DNA of 64,000 nt from positions 10,736,752 to 10,800,751 of the forward strand of contig NC_092642.1 in the NCBI RefSeq assembly GCF_039555335.1, written 5' to 3'. The notes under the pieces are model-generated. The model searched no databases. It was given only the letters and a program-made list of their open reading frames with translations, and was not told the origin of the DNA. The DNA comes from Amphiura filiformis (taxonomy: Eukaryota > Echinodermata > Ophiuroidea > Amphilepidida > Amphiuridae). Position numbers and translations under genes: made by a program. Of this stretch, positions 23,501-32,824 are shown in pieces (position 1 is the first letter of the stretch; each line of letters begins with the position of its first letter).

Positions 23501-24622
23501 ATGAATACAACTTACAAATCAGTCCCATTTACAATTGCGGCTATTGGCCTATTATCGAAATATTCGATCTACATCCGAAGATGGTTCCAGAAAACATTAC
23601 CGTCCGTGGAACGTAATACTACCTGCATCCACAAACCAACACCTACATGTCAATCCTCCATCGAGGCACACACCTTGCGTGTAGATCTCAAATTTCCCGT
23701 AGAACCGGACACCAACAATCCTCCACCTTCACCGGCCCTAGATAGGACCCCTGATGCCCCACTATACTTTGCCCACGAATATAGTCCCCTACCCTTACGG
23801 GCTTACTCCCTCGTCCACTGCCTCCATTTCCTTGCAAAATACGCCCAAAATCAACCAGCAGACTCTGAACTCACAGAAGTCCCCGCCCACGATATCCTCG
23901 ATGTAGCTAATTTTTTAGACTCCAATTGTTTACGATTTGAATGGGCAAACAAACTCATAAAACGAATGACCCTCGTTAATGCCCCTTCAACACTAGCAGC
24001 AATCGCTAGACAGACATGCACAAAACCACCCGCCAACCTCATAGATATACCGCCCCCACTAAGAATCGCAATCGACCATCTCCGGACCCTCTACCCCCTC
24101 AATCTCTACCCTGACCTTTTCCCGGACACGGAATCCATATTTGATTTGATAATAAGCCCACATGCATTCCCCCAACAAACACCCTTCCTCGTAGTACCTA
24201 ATACTAACCATCCACCAACCAACCAGCTTTGGCAGTTGCCCCCACCCTCACCAATCGATACGACCCCCCTTTACCTTTGGATTAGATCAATGACCGACCT
24301 TCACGAAACAGAACTACAAGAACAGGCTCGTCTGGCGCAGCATCAGTTTATGTGCGCAATCTGCTCCCACCAAGGAGAAACGGAACCTCCAGCCAGACGA
24401 AAATTTGTGCTCCCATGTTGTGCTTACCCAGTACATTTACAGTGCTGGGAAACGTTTCATTCTGAACCCTCACTCTTTGGATTCATCACAATCTGCATCC
24501 AGTGCGGTCAGAATCCCATGTCCCCAGCCAGTCCCGAACCCACACTCGATCAAGAGACTAAACTAACAGCACCGACCCCCCAAATACCAACCAATCTACC
24601 CTTGAGTGATTTCACCCTATAA
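23501..24622 (+). CDS. RING-like accessory ORF behind integrase
   Basis: A 373-codon frame starts MNTTYKSVPFTIAAIGLL. The middle is rich in Pro and Leu with helical segments (LRAYSLVHCLHFLAKYAQN, then LRIAIDHLRTLYPL). Near the C-terminus a Cys/His cluster reads C285-x2-C288, C306-C307, H312-x2-C315 and C332-x2-C335. This spacing resembles RING and related treble-clef fingers, many of which act as ubiquitin ligases. The position after integrase is where LTR elements sometimes carry env or accessory genes, but no envelope-like signal, furin site or membrane anchor is convincing. No known family is recognised. It looks open throughout, although its element is a fossil. Confidence 0.65.
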   Translation: MNTTYKSVPFTIAAIGLLSKYSIYIRRWFQKTLPSVERNTTCIHKPTPTCQSSIEAHTLRVDLKFPVEPDTNNPPPSPALDRTPDAPLYFAHEYSPLPLRAYSLVHCLHFLAKYAQNQPADSELTEVPAHDILDVANFLDSNCLRFEWANKLIKRMTLVNAPSTLAAIARQTCTKPPANLIDIPPPLRIAIDHLRTLYPLNLYPDLFPDTESIFDLIISPHAFPQQTPFLVVPNTNHPPTNQLWQLPPPSPIDTTPLYLWIRSMTDLHETELQEQARLAQHQFMCAICSHQGETEPPARRKFVLPCCAYPVHLQCWETFHSEPSLFGFITICIQCGQNPMSPASPEPTLDQETKLTAPTPQIPTNLPLSDFTL

Positions 24623-25638
24623 CCCAATTTGTTTAAGTCATATCAACCCAGTCCTACCCAAAAAGGAAAAATAAGTATATGTAAACAAAACAAATCAGAT
24701 AAATGAAGGTATAAATGATTCAACAATGATACCAATTCAATATTAATTCCGTCCTTCCCCCTTCATTTACATCTATTCAACAGGATCTATATTATAACAC
24801 TCAAATTAAAACTTTCGGACTTACCAAACAAATAATCTCAAGACAGCCACCAAAATTATTGTAAATACTCTTAACATGATTGCGTGTGAGAATCTAATCT
24901 GAGTCTATGCAAGTACATCTATAATAAATATTTGTACCTTAAGTATTTTGTGTGTGCCATGATCGCAATATTTTGAAACCTTATTTTATCATATTATGTT
25001 TTCACAATCTATGATTTTATACTGTACCTTCATTTTCATATACCTTAGCCATGATCCCTCACCACAAATGAGGCGGGTAAACGCGACAAGGCACCTACCG
25101 TTACATGAGCTCCTGCTTTGACTGCATATACAGCCCAATATATTTATTTAATTTTATTCAGCTCTTCTTAAGAAGTAAAAACACGGAGTTTGTAAGCGCA
25201 CCGATCTGGTAGTACTCCATGGAGACTAGGTAAAGCATCATTCGGATATACCAGCTGGACAATCCCTTAACAGAGTGATGTGATAAGCCGCTCAGTCTAA
25301 CTGGGTCCACAGGGTGATACAGAAAGTTTGACGCTTAAGGCATCCCCATTTCCAAATCATTCAATTAACCATATTTTCAGCATCATGGCCTCATAATATT
25401 CAATCGCAAAATCACACACAACATTAAAACAACACCACCACATTAATTACAAATTTCTGTATTTTATTTGTAGTAATAAATACCCTATACCCTTTTTTGT
25501 TCAATCCCAAACTTATCTACTTACATTCATGTCCCCAAAGGCACCTCCCACCGAACGAACTTATTGCATTATATTAGTGGATATCCACTACTATCAGTTC
25601 AAGTTCATAATGCGGGAGCGTTACTTTTCCAAGGGGGA
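24623..25638 (+). other. 3' non-coding part of the Gypsy-type element
   Basis: AT-rich sequence lies between the RING-like ORF and the polypurine run AAGGGGG at 25631-25637. No coding signature is seen. It contains a GGGTAAACGCGACAAGGCAC block and several short direct repeats. Confidence 0.5.
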
Positions 25639-26180
25639 TGTGAATGTAAGAGGTACAAACCTATCAAAATAGTATTATTAACTAATCCCATAACGAGTAA
25701 CTGTCCAAATATTATTAATATGTTAACATGTTTTATGTCAACAATACCTACCAACACCCATCACTTAACAGACATTAAGTCTCAATCGCCAGGATCTTTA
25801 AGTGTTAAAGTAAACATATTGTCTCTTATCCTGCTGAAGTTACCCCATTTAAGTACTCTCTTTAGTTTACTCAAGGTTGTGTTTGTACAAACGAATTCAG
25901 TTATACAAACACAGCCTTGTGACTTAACTCATCCCCTTTGTAATTATTGGGAGTTTTCTCCCCAGATCTTGGTCAGTTCTTGTACGGAGCAATATTTATC
26001 TACCTGTGTAAGAATACTATTAAGATGGCTTGCTAAGGAAATAAAAGACGGCCGTTTGGCTGTCCGAGGCTTGGAACTGTTATAAATGTCTGTGTGAATT
26101 CGTCTACGTGTATTAATATTATCTACTAACCATGTTTTGAATAGTCATCGTAAATCAACCTACAGGGAACAGAATTTACA
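25639..26180 (+). repeat. putative 3' LTR of the Gypsy-type element
   Basis: It begins TGTGAATGTAAG just after the purine run and ends ...GAATTTACA, exactly where the fold-back arm resumes at 26181. The TG...CA ends and 542 bp length fit an LTR. No 5' partner was found, so this is an inference from the boundaries. Confidence 0.45.
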
Positions 26181-26920
26181 CTGCCAGGAGCTTCACTAGC
26201 CTAGTTATGTTGATTTTTGTGATTTTGGCGGCCATTTTGAAAAAAGGGCCCTCACCGCCTCACCCACCGCTGGCCAATGTGCAGGCAAGTGGATCACAAA
26301 ACCTCAATGCATAAGGGTCCCAAAAATACCTGCCTCCATAAATCCCCCTAGGGGGGAGTGGGGTTAGCATAGCCCACAGTCTATATGTGCAGAAAACCTC
26401 TTACATAGTAAATTTAAGAGGTCATTGCACTTTAAATGTCCTTGCCCAAAAACGACTTTACCCACACACATTGTTTTTGGTCATCTTTTTGTGAACATAT
26501 TGGGTCAGTTTTTGAGTAAGAATGTTTAAGTAATACATTCACGCTTTTCAGGAAATAATAAGTTTTATGTCATTTCAATTCGCAAAATATGGGTAAAAAT
26601 GCTAAATTTTGACGTTTTTGGCTCAAAATTAGGGTTGAAACATTGTTAAATATTGGTTTTGTTTGATAGATAATTTCAATATCTTTCAATAGACACCAAA
26701 AATGTGAAAATCGAGGCTGTTTTTAATAAATGGCATGCATAATACGAATTATACAGGAAAACAGGTCAAATTTGAGATCATTGACCTCTGATGTCACGCT
26801 CCACCGCTCACAACACTCAAGACTTCACTTTTCAGATGTCCCATGGGATGTTCTATCCAACTATCATAACAAGACACCTGGTCATTTTTGTCAAAGAAAT
26901 TCTTGTTATCTCTTGGACCA
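26181..26920. repeat. outer part of the right fold-back arm
   Basis: This is the inverted copy of 2011-2772. It starts CTGCCAGGAGCTTCACTAGC, passes the CCTCACCGCCTCACCCACCG block and ends TCTTGGACCA. Agreement with the left arm is roughly 90 percent by eye. Confidence 0.9.
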
Positions 26921-27158
26921 TAATTGTCTCTTTGTACCTGTACAAAACTTGGGGAGCTGATCCTGGTTGCGAAGGTTATTTGTGGAATGTCTAGGGTGTG
27001 CGCTCTTGAAGCAGCAAATCCCTGATTTGTTGTTAAATGGAATGATGTGAGGCCGTAGTGGTCAGCGACAACCTGTAAAGTGTGCTGAGGCTTGTGGATC
27101 AACGTCTAGGCGTTGTGCCTGTGCGTAGCGCACTATAAATCACTGCGCTTTTTTTTTT
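26921..27158 (+). mobile_element. tRNA-derived SINE, tail portion
   Basis: The tail reads TAATTGTCTC, then TACAAAACTTGGGGAGCTGA, then TCCTGGTTGCGAAGGTTATT. It ends GCGTAGCGCACTATAAATCA followed by a T-rich run at the exon-copy junction. With the head at 1878-2010 it accounts for a SINE of about 370 bp. Confidence 0.8.
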
Positions 27159-27247
27159 TAGTGAAAGAAATGACAGGTGATAGAAGAGCTGAGGTAATAA
27201 CATGGTGATGTAGTAGGGGGTGATGTGTTCAAACAATGTCTCAGGTG
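27159..27247 (+). pseudogene. decayed duplicate of the QORL2 exon, 3' part
   Basis: The copy spans TAGTGAAAGAAATGACAGGT to AAACAATGTCTCAGGTG and repeats 1545-1627 of the real exon, including the GTTA donor position. Relative to the true exon it has an altered GTAATAACATGGTGATG stretch that shifts the frame and makes a stop codon. It cannot serve as an alternative coding exon. Confidence 0.85.
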
Positions 27248-27509
27248 GTTATTAGGTTGTACTATTATGATTTAGTAAGACCTGAGGCAGAAAATACCCT
27301 TTTCCCAAGTTCACTCAAAGGTGCAATTAACTCACTGCTCTATAATTAAAAACAATTTGTTTAAATGCTCTGCACAAGCGATTTGATACTTCAGTGAAAT
27401 ATGCATCCAACGTCACTCTCAACCACCATAATTTTGAATTTTAGGGTGTTCTGGTTGACCAATCATAGATTAACCCAATAACATAAAAATTATCTCCTTT
27501 TGTTCACAG

Positions 27510-27738
27510 CATAGCATGGGAAGGTAGAATACTTGTTATTGGATTTGCTGGCGGTGACATCCCGAAGATCCCTGCTAACATCTTACTGGTGAAGAACATC
27601 TCTGCTGTTGGTTTGTTCTGGGGCAACTACCGAATTAATGATGAGAGCACACACAGAAAATCAATCCAAGATGTTTTAGGATTTTATCAAGAGGGTAAAA
27701 TCAAGCCTCACATTGGAAAAACTTTTTCATTGGATAAG
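27510..27738 (+). CDS. quinone oxidoreductase-like protein 2, penultimate exon
   Basis: The exon encodes (C)IAWEGRILVIGFAGGDIP, then KIPANILLVKNISAVGLFWG and HRKSIQDVLGFYQEGKIKPH. This is the C-terminal part of the nucleotide-binding domain and the return to the catalytic domain of the MDR fold. The GRxLVxGFAxG strand and the KIKPHIxKTF segment are hallmarks of quinone oxidoreductase-like enzymes. The acceptor is ttcacag before 27510 and the donor is GTATGT from 27739. Entry is in phase 2 and exit in phase 0, consistent with both neighbours. The protein probably reduces quinones or related carbonyls with NADPH, possibly in mitochondria. That role is inferred from the family. Confidence 0.93.
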
Positions 27739-28084
27739 GTATGTATGTGCAGCTACATGATATCCAAAATCAATCAATCAATCAGTTGCATTTATAGAAT
27801 ACCAGTACCAATAGCCAGTACACTAATAAGGCACAAGAAGCAAAGAAAAACAATCATCATACAAAAAAATTATAATGGACCTACAGTGCTACAGTAATTT
27901 TAAGCATTGGTTGTACTTTGTGGCAATGATCATGAACAGATGTTTAAAATTTTCTTGAATGTGTTCCAAGACCCAGCAAGTTTGACATGATATGGCAGAT
28001 GACTCCAAATGGAAGGAGCATGGCATGAAAGTAGAATCATGGCACAAAGTCAATAATTATTGTTGTATATGTCTCAGAAAAAAT

Positions 28085-28267
28085 GGGATATTCCAATTGA
28101 GATACATACACCCCTATGGAAGACATGATCATAATTTTCCACACACGCAGGGTGGATTTCAGATTAGGCTACCTGAATGGGCAACTCCATTTGAAAACTA
28201 TACCCCTGTGTGGGAGATTCAGGTCATGTCTTCTATTATAGGGGATGGATTTTATATTGAATATTGA
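28085..28267. mobile_element. MITE copy in the last QORL2 intron
   Basis: Inverted halves pair: GGGATATTCCAATTGAGATA with the complement of the end near 28267, and CCCCTATGGAAGACATGATC with GTCATGTCTTCTATTATAGG. Related copies are at 29074-29175 (one half) and 44701-44890. Confidence 0.75.
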
Positions 28268-28521
28268 GGGATGTTTTTGACCAAAGGTATATTATGCCTC
28301 ATAAGTATTAATTATAGGTTAATGAACCCTTATTATTTGTTGGGAGAGAAATTAGACAAAAATAATGCACGCGCGCTGATTGATGCGTCTAATGCAAAAG
28401 TCCTGAATATATTTGTCTCAGGCTTAAACCAGTTCAGGGTTTCACTGATTAAACCTGTTTAAGATGCCGAATTTGTTCCTTCATTTTATCAAGACACTTT
28501 TGTTTCTGTTTCTTTCAACAG

Positions 28522-28587
28522 GCCAATGAAGCATTTATGTACATCCACAAAAGGAAGTCAACTGGGAAAGTTGTGATAACAATGTAG
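28522..28587 (+). CDS. quinone oxidoreductase-like protein 2, last exon
   Basis: Twenty-one codons and TAG encode ANEAFMYIHKRKSTGKVVIT-M, the conserved C-terminal helix and K-S-T-G-K-V-V strand that end MDR quinone reductases. The acceptor is tttcaacag at 28513-28521. The three exons in the window give 158 residues of a protein usually near 350. A possible polyadenylation signal AATAAA lies at 29211, but the 3' end cannot be fixed. Confidence 0.93.
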   Translation, partial: ANEAFMYIHKRKSTGKVVITM

Positions 28588-29303
28588 TGATTTATGCTGC
28601 AGTAACTTGAAACCCATCAAATGTTGGAAGTCTTCATTCAAAGATAATTATGAAAATATGAAAAAAAAAACAAAGGAAATAGTACAGACTTTGTAAAATC
28701 ACTGTTTACAACTGATATCAATTATCAACAGACAAATTAAGGGTCACTTGAAAGCATATTCGCCGTTTGCACGGATCCGCCATTTTGCTACCAAAACAAG
28801 ATTCTTTCTGCAAACGCATGCCCAAAAAGTGCATTTTTATTTCTTGTGCTTTCCTAGCAACGAGCAAGAAGGCTTTTGCAACATGTACACGGTAATTAAA
28901 GCATGCGTTTGACAGGCGTACACATACACAGCATGCACTTTGCATATAGAGTCTCGTTTTGAAATGACTGTGCGATCGGCGAATAGTGTGCTGTATGACT
29001 CTGTTACGAAATGTGAGACTCCATTTTGAGCCAACTGTTATGATTGTATGTGATGGTTCACAATAATTTGTAAATGGGATATTCCAGTTTAATTCCATAC
29101 ACCCCTGATGGAAGACATGACCTTAATCTCCCACACAGGGGTGTAGATTTCACATGGAGTCACCCATTCATGTAGATTTATTTTGACAAAAAAACAAGCA
29201 AAGCGAGGGAAATAAATTTGCACAAAATTGTAATTTATTTACAGATTTTGCTGATTTTTAAAGTCATTATATTAGCTAAAAAAACCCTGACCAAGAGACA
29301 ATA
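28588..29303. other. QORL2 3' flank with half a MITE
   Basis: Non-coding. The segment 29074-29175 matches the left half of the MITE at 28085 (GGGATATTCCAGTTTAATTC, then GATGGAAGACATGACC). Nothing else is recognisable. Confidence 0.55.
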
Positions 29304-29479
29304 TACAGGGTGTATCAAAATAAAGTATACAGTATAAAATCACTGGCGTGTGATAATTAAGAAGGACTCAGTTGCTGTTTTTGGGAGCTGAGCAAAAATG
29401 CTGTTGCGCCAAGTTAATTAAAATCAGAGCAACTTGAAAATAACGCTTTGAGTAATAGTTTAATTTTACTTCATCTTGA

Positions 29480-30360
29480 AAATAACATGTTTAACCACTT
29501 TCTTTACAGTAATTAACAGTCATAGTATTCCACTTGAAGCTTGGCCTCCAGTAGACCCTCCCTCGGGTCCGTGGAGAACGACTGGTAATGTAGATTACAT
29601 AGCATTAAAAATCAACCCAATACACGGACCCTCCCAGTCTGTAGGCAATTTGACTTCCAGCTCCCACAAACTGCTGGAAGTTCACTTTTACGGATTTGGA
29701 GTCACGCAATCTTTCTATATACCACGTCCATGTTTTCACTACATTAACGTTTGTGTAGCGACTAAACAACGATATTGTATCCGACCAATCAACGCAGCTT
29801 GGCAGCGGGATATTTGAAAAGGCTTCCTAGCTAAATAATGTGCAAACATTTGCAAACCGCACGCGATAATGTACGCAATATGGACAATAGGCCTAAGTCC
29901 GAGTCGAGTGGTTGCCTTTTATTATTGCTTGCGTACCATGGGTCTATCAGACGCGTGCCACTTGAGCTCAATACCTCTCAGTTGTTGACAAGTGTCCCAT
30001 CCGATCTTAAGCGTCACATCCCGCGGCATAGCTTTGTGCTACCATATTTGAATTGAAACTGGGGCGGGGCTTTCGTAATTGACATCGGAATCACCGTGCT
30101 TCGTTGAACGAATATTTGGAAGTGAGATCTCTAACAGATTGGACCAGTCTCGGAATCAGCGCTCAATGGACTTTCGCGTTCACTTATAATACGAGTATAT
30201 TTCTATATTGCTGCATGGTTGACTGTGGTGGGTGTAATTAGTGGCGTCGATTTGTGGATGAAGAGGAATGGGTTTTGGCATTGAAGAAAATAAGGGGGGA
30301 GTTGGCATTTTTTTCATAAGGCATTACGTAATTATTTATTGTTACATTATCCAGAGATGG
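29480..30360. other. unexplained segment inside the mariner copy
   Basis: More GC-rich than its surroundings, with CCGTGGAG and CGGACCC blocks, a self-complementary stretch near 29655-29690 and a GGGGCGGGGC box near 30061. It carries no transposase homology. It could be captured host DNA with promoter-like composition or another non-autonomous element. No reading frame is convincing. Confidence 0.35.
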
Positions 30361-30385
30361 AACCGAACCGAGACTGGGGGCCAGT

Positions 30386-30691
30386 CTAGGCCTCCAGGGC
30401 ATGGCCACCATTCCTCTGTATGCAGATAATCAACATGGCATTCACACCACATCTTATGAGAGGTTTGTTCTGCCTGGGGATGTCAACTTGTGCAATTATG
30501 TGTCTCTTGAGTTCATCCATAGACCATGGTGTATGGTTCATCAAGGTCTGAAGGAGGTCTTGTGAAAACCTTTCGATTTCAGATAGCCCCACAAGAAGAG
30601 GTGTAAGATCAGGATATCTTAGGGGCCATTCCACTTGGTGCTCCAAATCAATCACATGATTGCCAAACAATTCTGCAAGGCGTTCTGTCAC
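30386..30691 (-). pseudogene. Tc1/mariner transposase C-terminal remnant
   Basis: A 101-codon frame reads LAELFGNHVIDLEHQVEWPL, then RYPDLTPL, then DELKRHIIAQVDIPRQNKPL and CIQRNGGHALEA. This is the C-terminal part of the DD(E/D) transposase, with the W-P-x-R-x-P-D-L-T-P segment around the last catalytic region. The usual DFFLWGYLK stretch after LTP is garbled, and the N-terminal DNA-binding domain and first catalytic Asp are gone. The remnant is inactive. Confidence 0.8.
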
Positions 30692-30938
30692 TTACTGTAA
30701 AGAAACTGGTGAAACTGTGATTTACATGTTATTTTAATTGACTTTGTGCAACTGCATTTTTACACGACTCACAAAAATAGCCACTGAGTCCTTATTAATG
30801 GTCACACGCCAGTGATTTAACAGTTGTGGGAGGAGATGTTGATTCAACTATCAACCAAAGTATTTTGACCAAATACCTCATACTTTTATTCTAGTGGCAT
30901 TTTATGAACTGTATACTTTATTTTGATACACCCTGTAT

Positions 30939-31963
30939 AACGGAGTTTTTTCGTTGTCTTATCTTGTATTTTTGAAAATTGTTGAATTGTGCTGGATTCC
31001 AAATAAAAAGCACTCATTCACATGGCATCAACATTTTTCTTGATCTGTTTTTGATATAGACTTGATTATTGTGCAATATACTAAATTGTATCGCCATTTT
31101 TTATGGTAACAATAAAGACTTGATAAAATCACATTACACACAGAACACAGTTTTTCCAGGGGAATAGCGAAATATTTGCAGGTATTCTCATTTCCCATGC
31201 ATGGATGTCATGCACACATGTTATAGTCTGTTTTTTCAGTTGCCAGTTATAGAACTTCTGATTCCTAAACCACTCATGATCAACACATGTTAAATCAATT
31301 CAACATAGGAATCAGAGAGTTGTAGCACAAATAATTTAAGGTGGCAAATTTGGTCAAAACTTACCAAGCTTTATAACAAATAATAAGTTTTATAAGGAGC
31401 AAAAAATACCATTAAGGGTAATTATGTAACATGCAAACAATGATGTATTTTAATACTAGTATCTTAATTACTCATGTGAATATGACTTGGGAAATTTTAA
31501 AATAAATATGTATAATTTTTTAGAAAATTAGTTCCATACTGCTTTATTTGTCCTGATGTGCGTATTGTTATAAAAATAGATGTGCCATGGGCCTTCTTTT
31601 AGGCCTGTTACTTGCTTACTATAGCCCATTGAGAATAAAAAGCACGACAGCTGGCTACACTTTTTGTCCTGAACCATATATAGCCCATCACCATACAGTG
31701 TATACTTATAAAATACCTAGGATACAGGAGACGGTGAACCAAAATGGGATTTCTCTGCAAGTTGAGGTTAAAATTTGAGCTATTATTGTTGAATGGAGGC
31801 CACTAGATTAGACCATATCAAATTCAATACCGACTGAAAATCAAAACTGAGTCCTCTTTGTAAAAGTAAGTCTCGCTCACAACTAAATTCAGGTGAACCT
31901 CCCAACTTTCACCCTTGCTTGTAAGTATTTTGTCAGATCTATTTGATCTCCTGTGGAGGAATT
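30939..31963. other. non-coding, nothing recognised
   Basis: AT-rich sequence with AATAAA words near 31002 and 31110 that might end a transcript. No protein signature is seen in any frame. Confidence 0.5.
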
Positions 31964-32278
31964 TGAGTAAAACAAGAGTGTTTTTTCATACTAATAATAG
32001 AAGTCTACCCACCTGAATATGTTGATACAAATACAAATTGCATTAATCTACCGATTATGCGAAACACAAAAACCCTCTCACACAGAGATTTTTCTGACCT
32101 GTCCCTAAGACCGACCTATCGGCGCCCTTTGAGTTGAGCGCATGCGTGCAACAATCCCTGTTCACTCCCCACCGCCCAGAGAAATAACATACCGCAAGGG
32201 GGTTAAGGGAGGCGGGATCAACATATTCAGGTGGGTAGACTTCTATTATTAGTATGAAAAAACACTCTTGTTTTACTC
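31964..32278. mobile_element. short DIRS-derived fold-back copy
   Basis: The inverted ends of about 57 bp run from TGAGTAAAACAAGAGTG, through ACTAATAATAGAAGTCTACC, to ACCTGAATATGTTGATA. The interior from about 32025 to 32165 matches the outer end of the large DIRS element (ACAAATACAAATTGCATTAA, then CGGCGCCCTTTGAGTTGAGC). It looks like a non-autonomous derivative abutting the full element. Confidence 0.7.
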
Positions 32279-32408
32279 ATACTTATACATAGAACTACCC
32301 ACCTTCAATGTTGATACAAATACAAATTGCATTAACATTGACTAGCACCGCTAATAGGTGGTAGAGGTGCGGTCTGTTATTTAGACGCGAGGTCAGGAAA
32401 ATCCCATT

Positions 32409-32502
32409 TTGCTTAAAAAGCAAGATACCAAGAAGATTGCTTAAAAAGCAAAAACCCTGAAAATTGCTTGAAAAGCAAAAACAAGAATTGCTTAAAAAGC
32501 AA
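32409..32502. repeat. four TTGCTTAAAAAGCAA hairpin repeats
   Basis: Self-complementary 15-mers (stem TTGCTT/AAGCAA) begin at about 32409, 32437, 32464 and 32488. They are spaced 24-28 bp apart in the 3' non-coding end of the DIRS element, between the recombinase frame and the inverted repeat. Confidence 0.85.
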
Positions 32503-32824
32503 AACCTAGACTAAAAAGACAATAGGATTTCAAGAATGTCTACAAGTAAAGTTATTCAATACACTTACGACCTGGTCATTCCTGAAAACAAATAAGGTTA
32601 GACAATCAATGATTAAGACATTAATGCTAATTGTTATCTTACCCTTATTGTCTGTTAGTCGAAGTCCTCGTCAAGACTGCTTTAGCGAACTTGACCCTGG
32701 AGTCGCCCTCTCCGACATTACGCAGATATGTATCAGTAAACGAGAGGCGGTGCTCCAAGATATAGTTTCGCAAATCTCGTTCAGAGTGACCCCTTTCTGA
32801 AATGCCCACGAGCCTGAAACTGCT

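Larger units (their letters stand above)
5168..26180 (+). mobile_element. Gypsy-type LTR retroelement fossil with accessory ORFs
   Basis: Parts in order are a leader, three small related ORFs, gag, aspartic protease, reverse transcriptase, RNase H, integrase, a RING-like ORF and a 3' end with a polypurine run. It sits in the right arm of the fold-back element, with about 40 bp of the arm not recovered. Three later insertions lie within it: a LINE, a satellite-rich inverted-repeat element and a BEL/Pao fragment. Without these it is about 9.8 kb. It is broken, with roughly half a dozen breaks besides the insertions. No matching 5' LTR was seen, so LTR age cannot be estimated. The three nested insertions suggest it is not recent. 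Confidence 0.85.
2011..26920. mobile_element. long-arm fold-back DNA element carrying later insertions
   Basis: The outer ends are TGGTCCAAGAGATA and its complement ending TCTTGGACCA. The left arm is 2011-3460. The right arm is 3835-4436, 5093-5167 and 26181-26920, broken only by later insertions. Each arm is about 1.45 kb and the central loop is about 375 bp, so the original element was about 3.3 kb. Flanking TAAC and TAAT may be a decayed target duplication. No transposase frame was found, so it is non-autonomous and its superfamily is unknown. Confidence 0.85.
1628..27509 (+). other. 25.9 kb QORL2 intron filled by nested transposons
   Basis: GT at 1628 and AG at 27508-27509 bound the intron, and the reading frame is kept across it. 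Nearly all of its length is one series of insertions into insertions (separate entries). Without the SINE and everything inside it, the intron would be only about 600 bp. Confidence 0.85.
29304..30938 (-). mobile_element. decayed Tc1/mariner-type transposon
   Basis: The terminal inverted repeats are TACAGGGTGTATCAAAATAA and the complement ending TACACCCTGTA, perfect for about 30 bp. TA duplications lie at 29302-29303 and 30939-30940. Only the C-terminal third of a transposase survives (30386-30691). About 880 bp at 29480-30360 is unlike the family and is probably a further insertion or captured DNA. Confidence 0.85.

Noticed and set aside
23018-23616. Envelope-like gene after integrase
   Set aside because: There is one hydrophobic stretch (VIGFFYILLFTCMSI) but no surface/transmembrane organisation, cleavage site or cysteine pattern. 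The frame is short.
25564-26085. 173-codon frame near the 3' end of the Gypsy-type element
   Set aside because: It straddles the polypurine run and the putative LTR, and the peptide has no recognisable features.
27589-27897. Stand-alone 102-codon gene
   Set aside because: Its first part is the QORL2 exon and the rest is read-through into the intron past a clear GTATGT donor.
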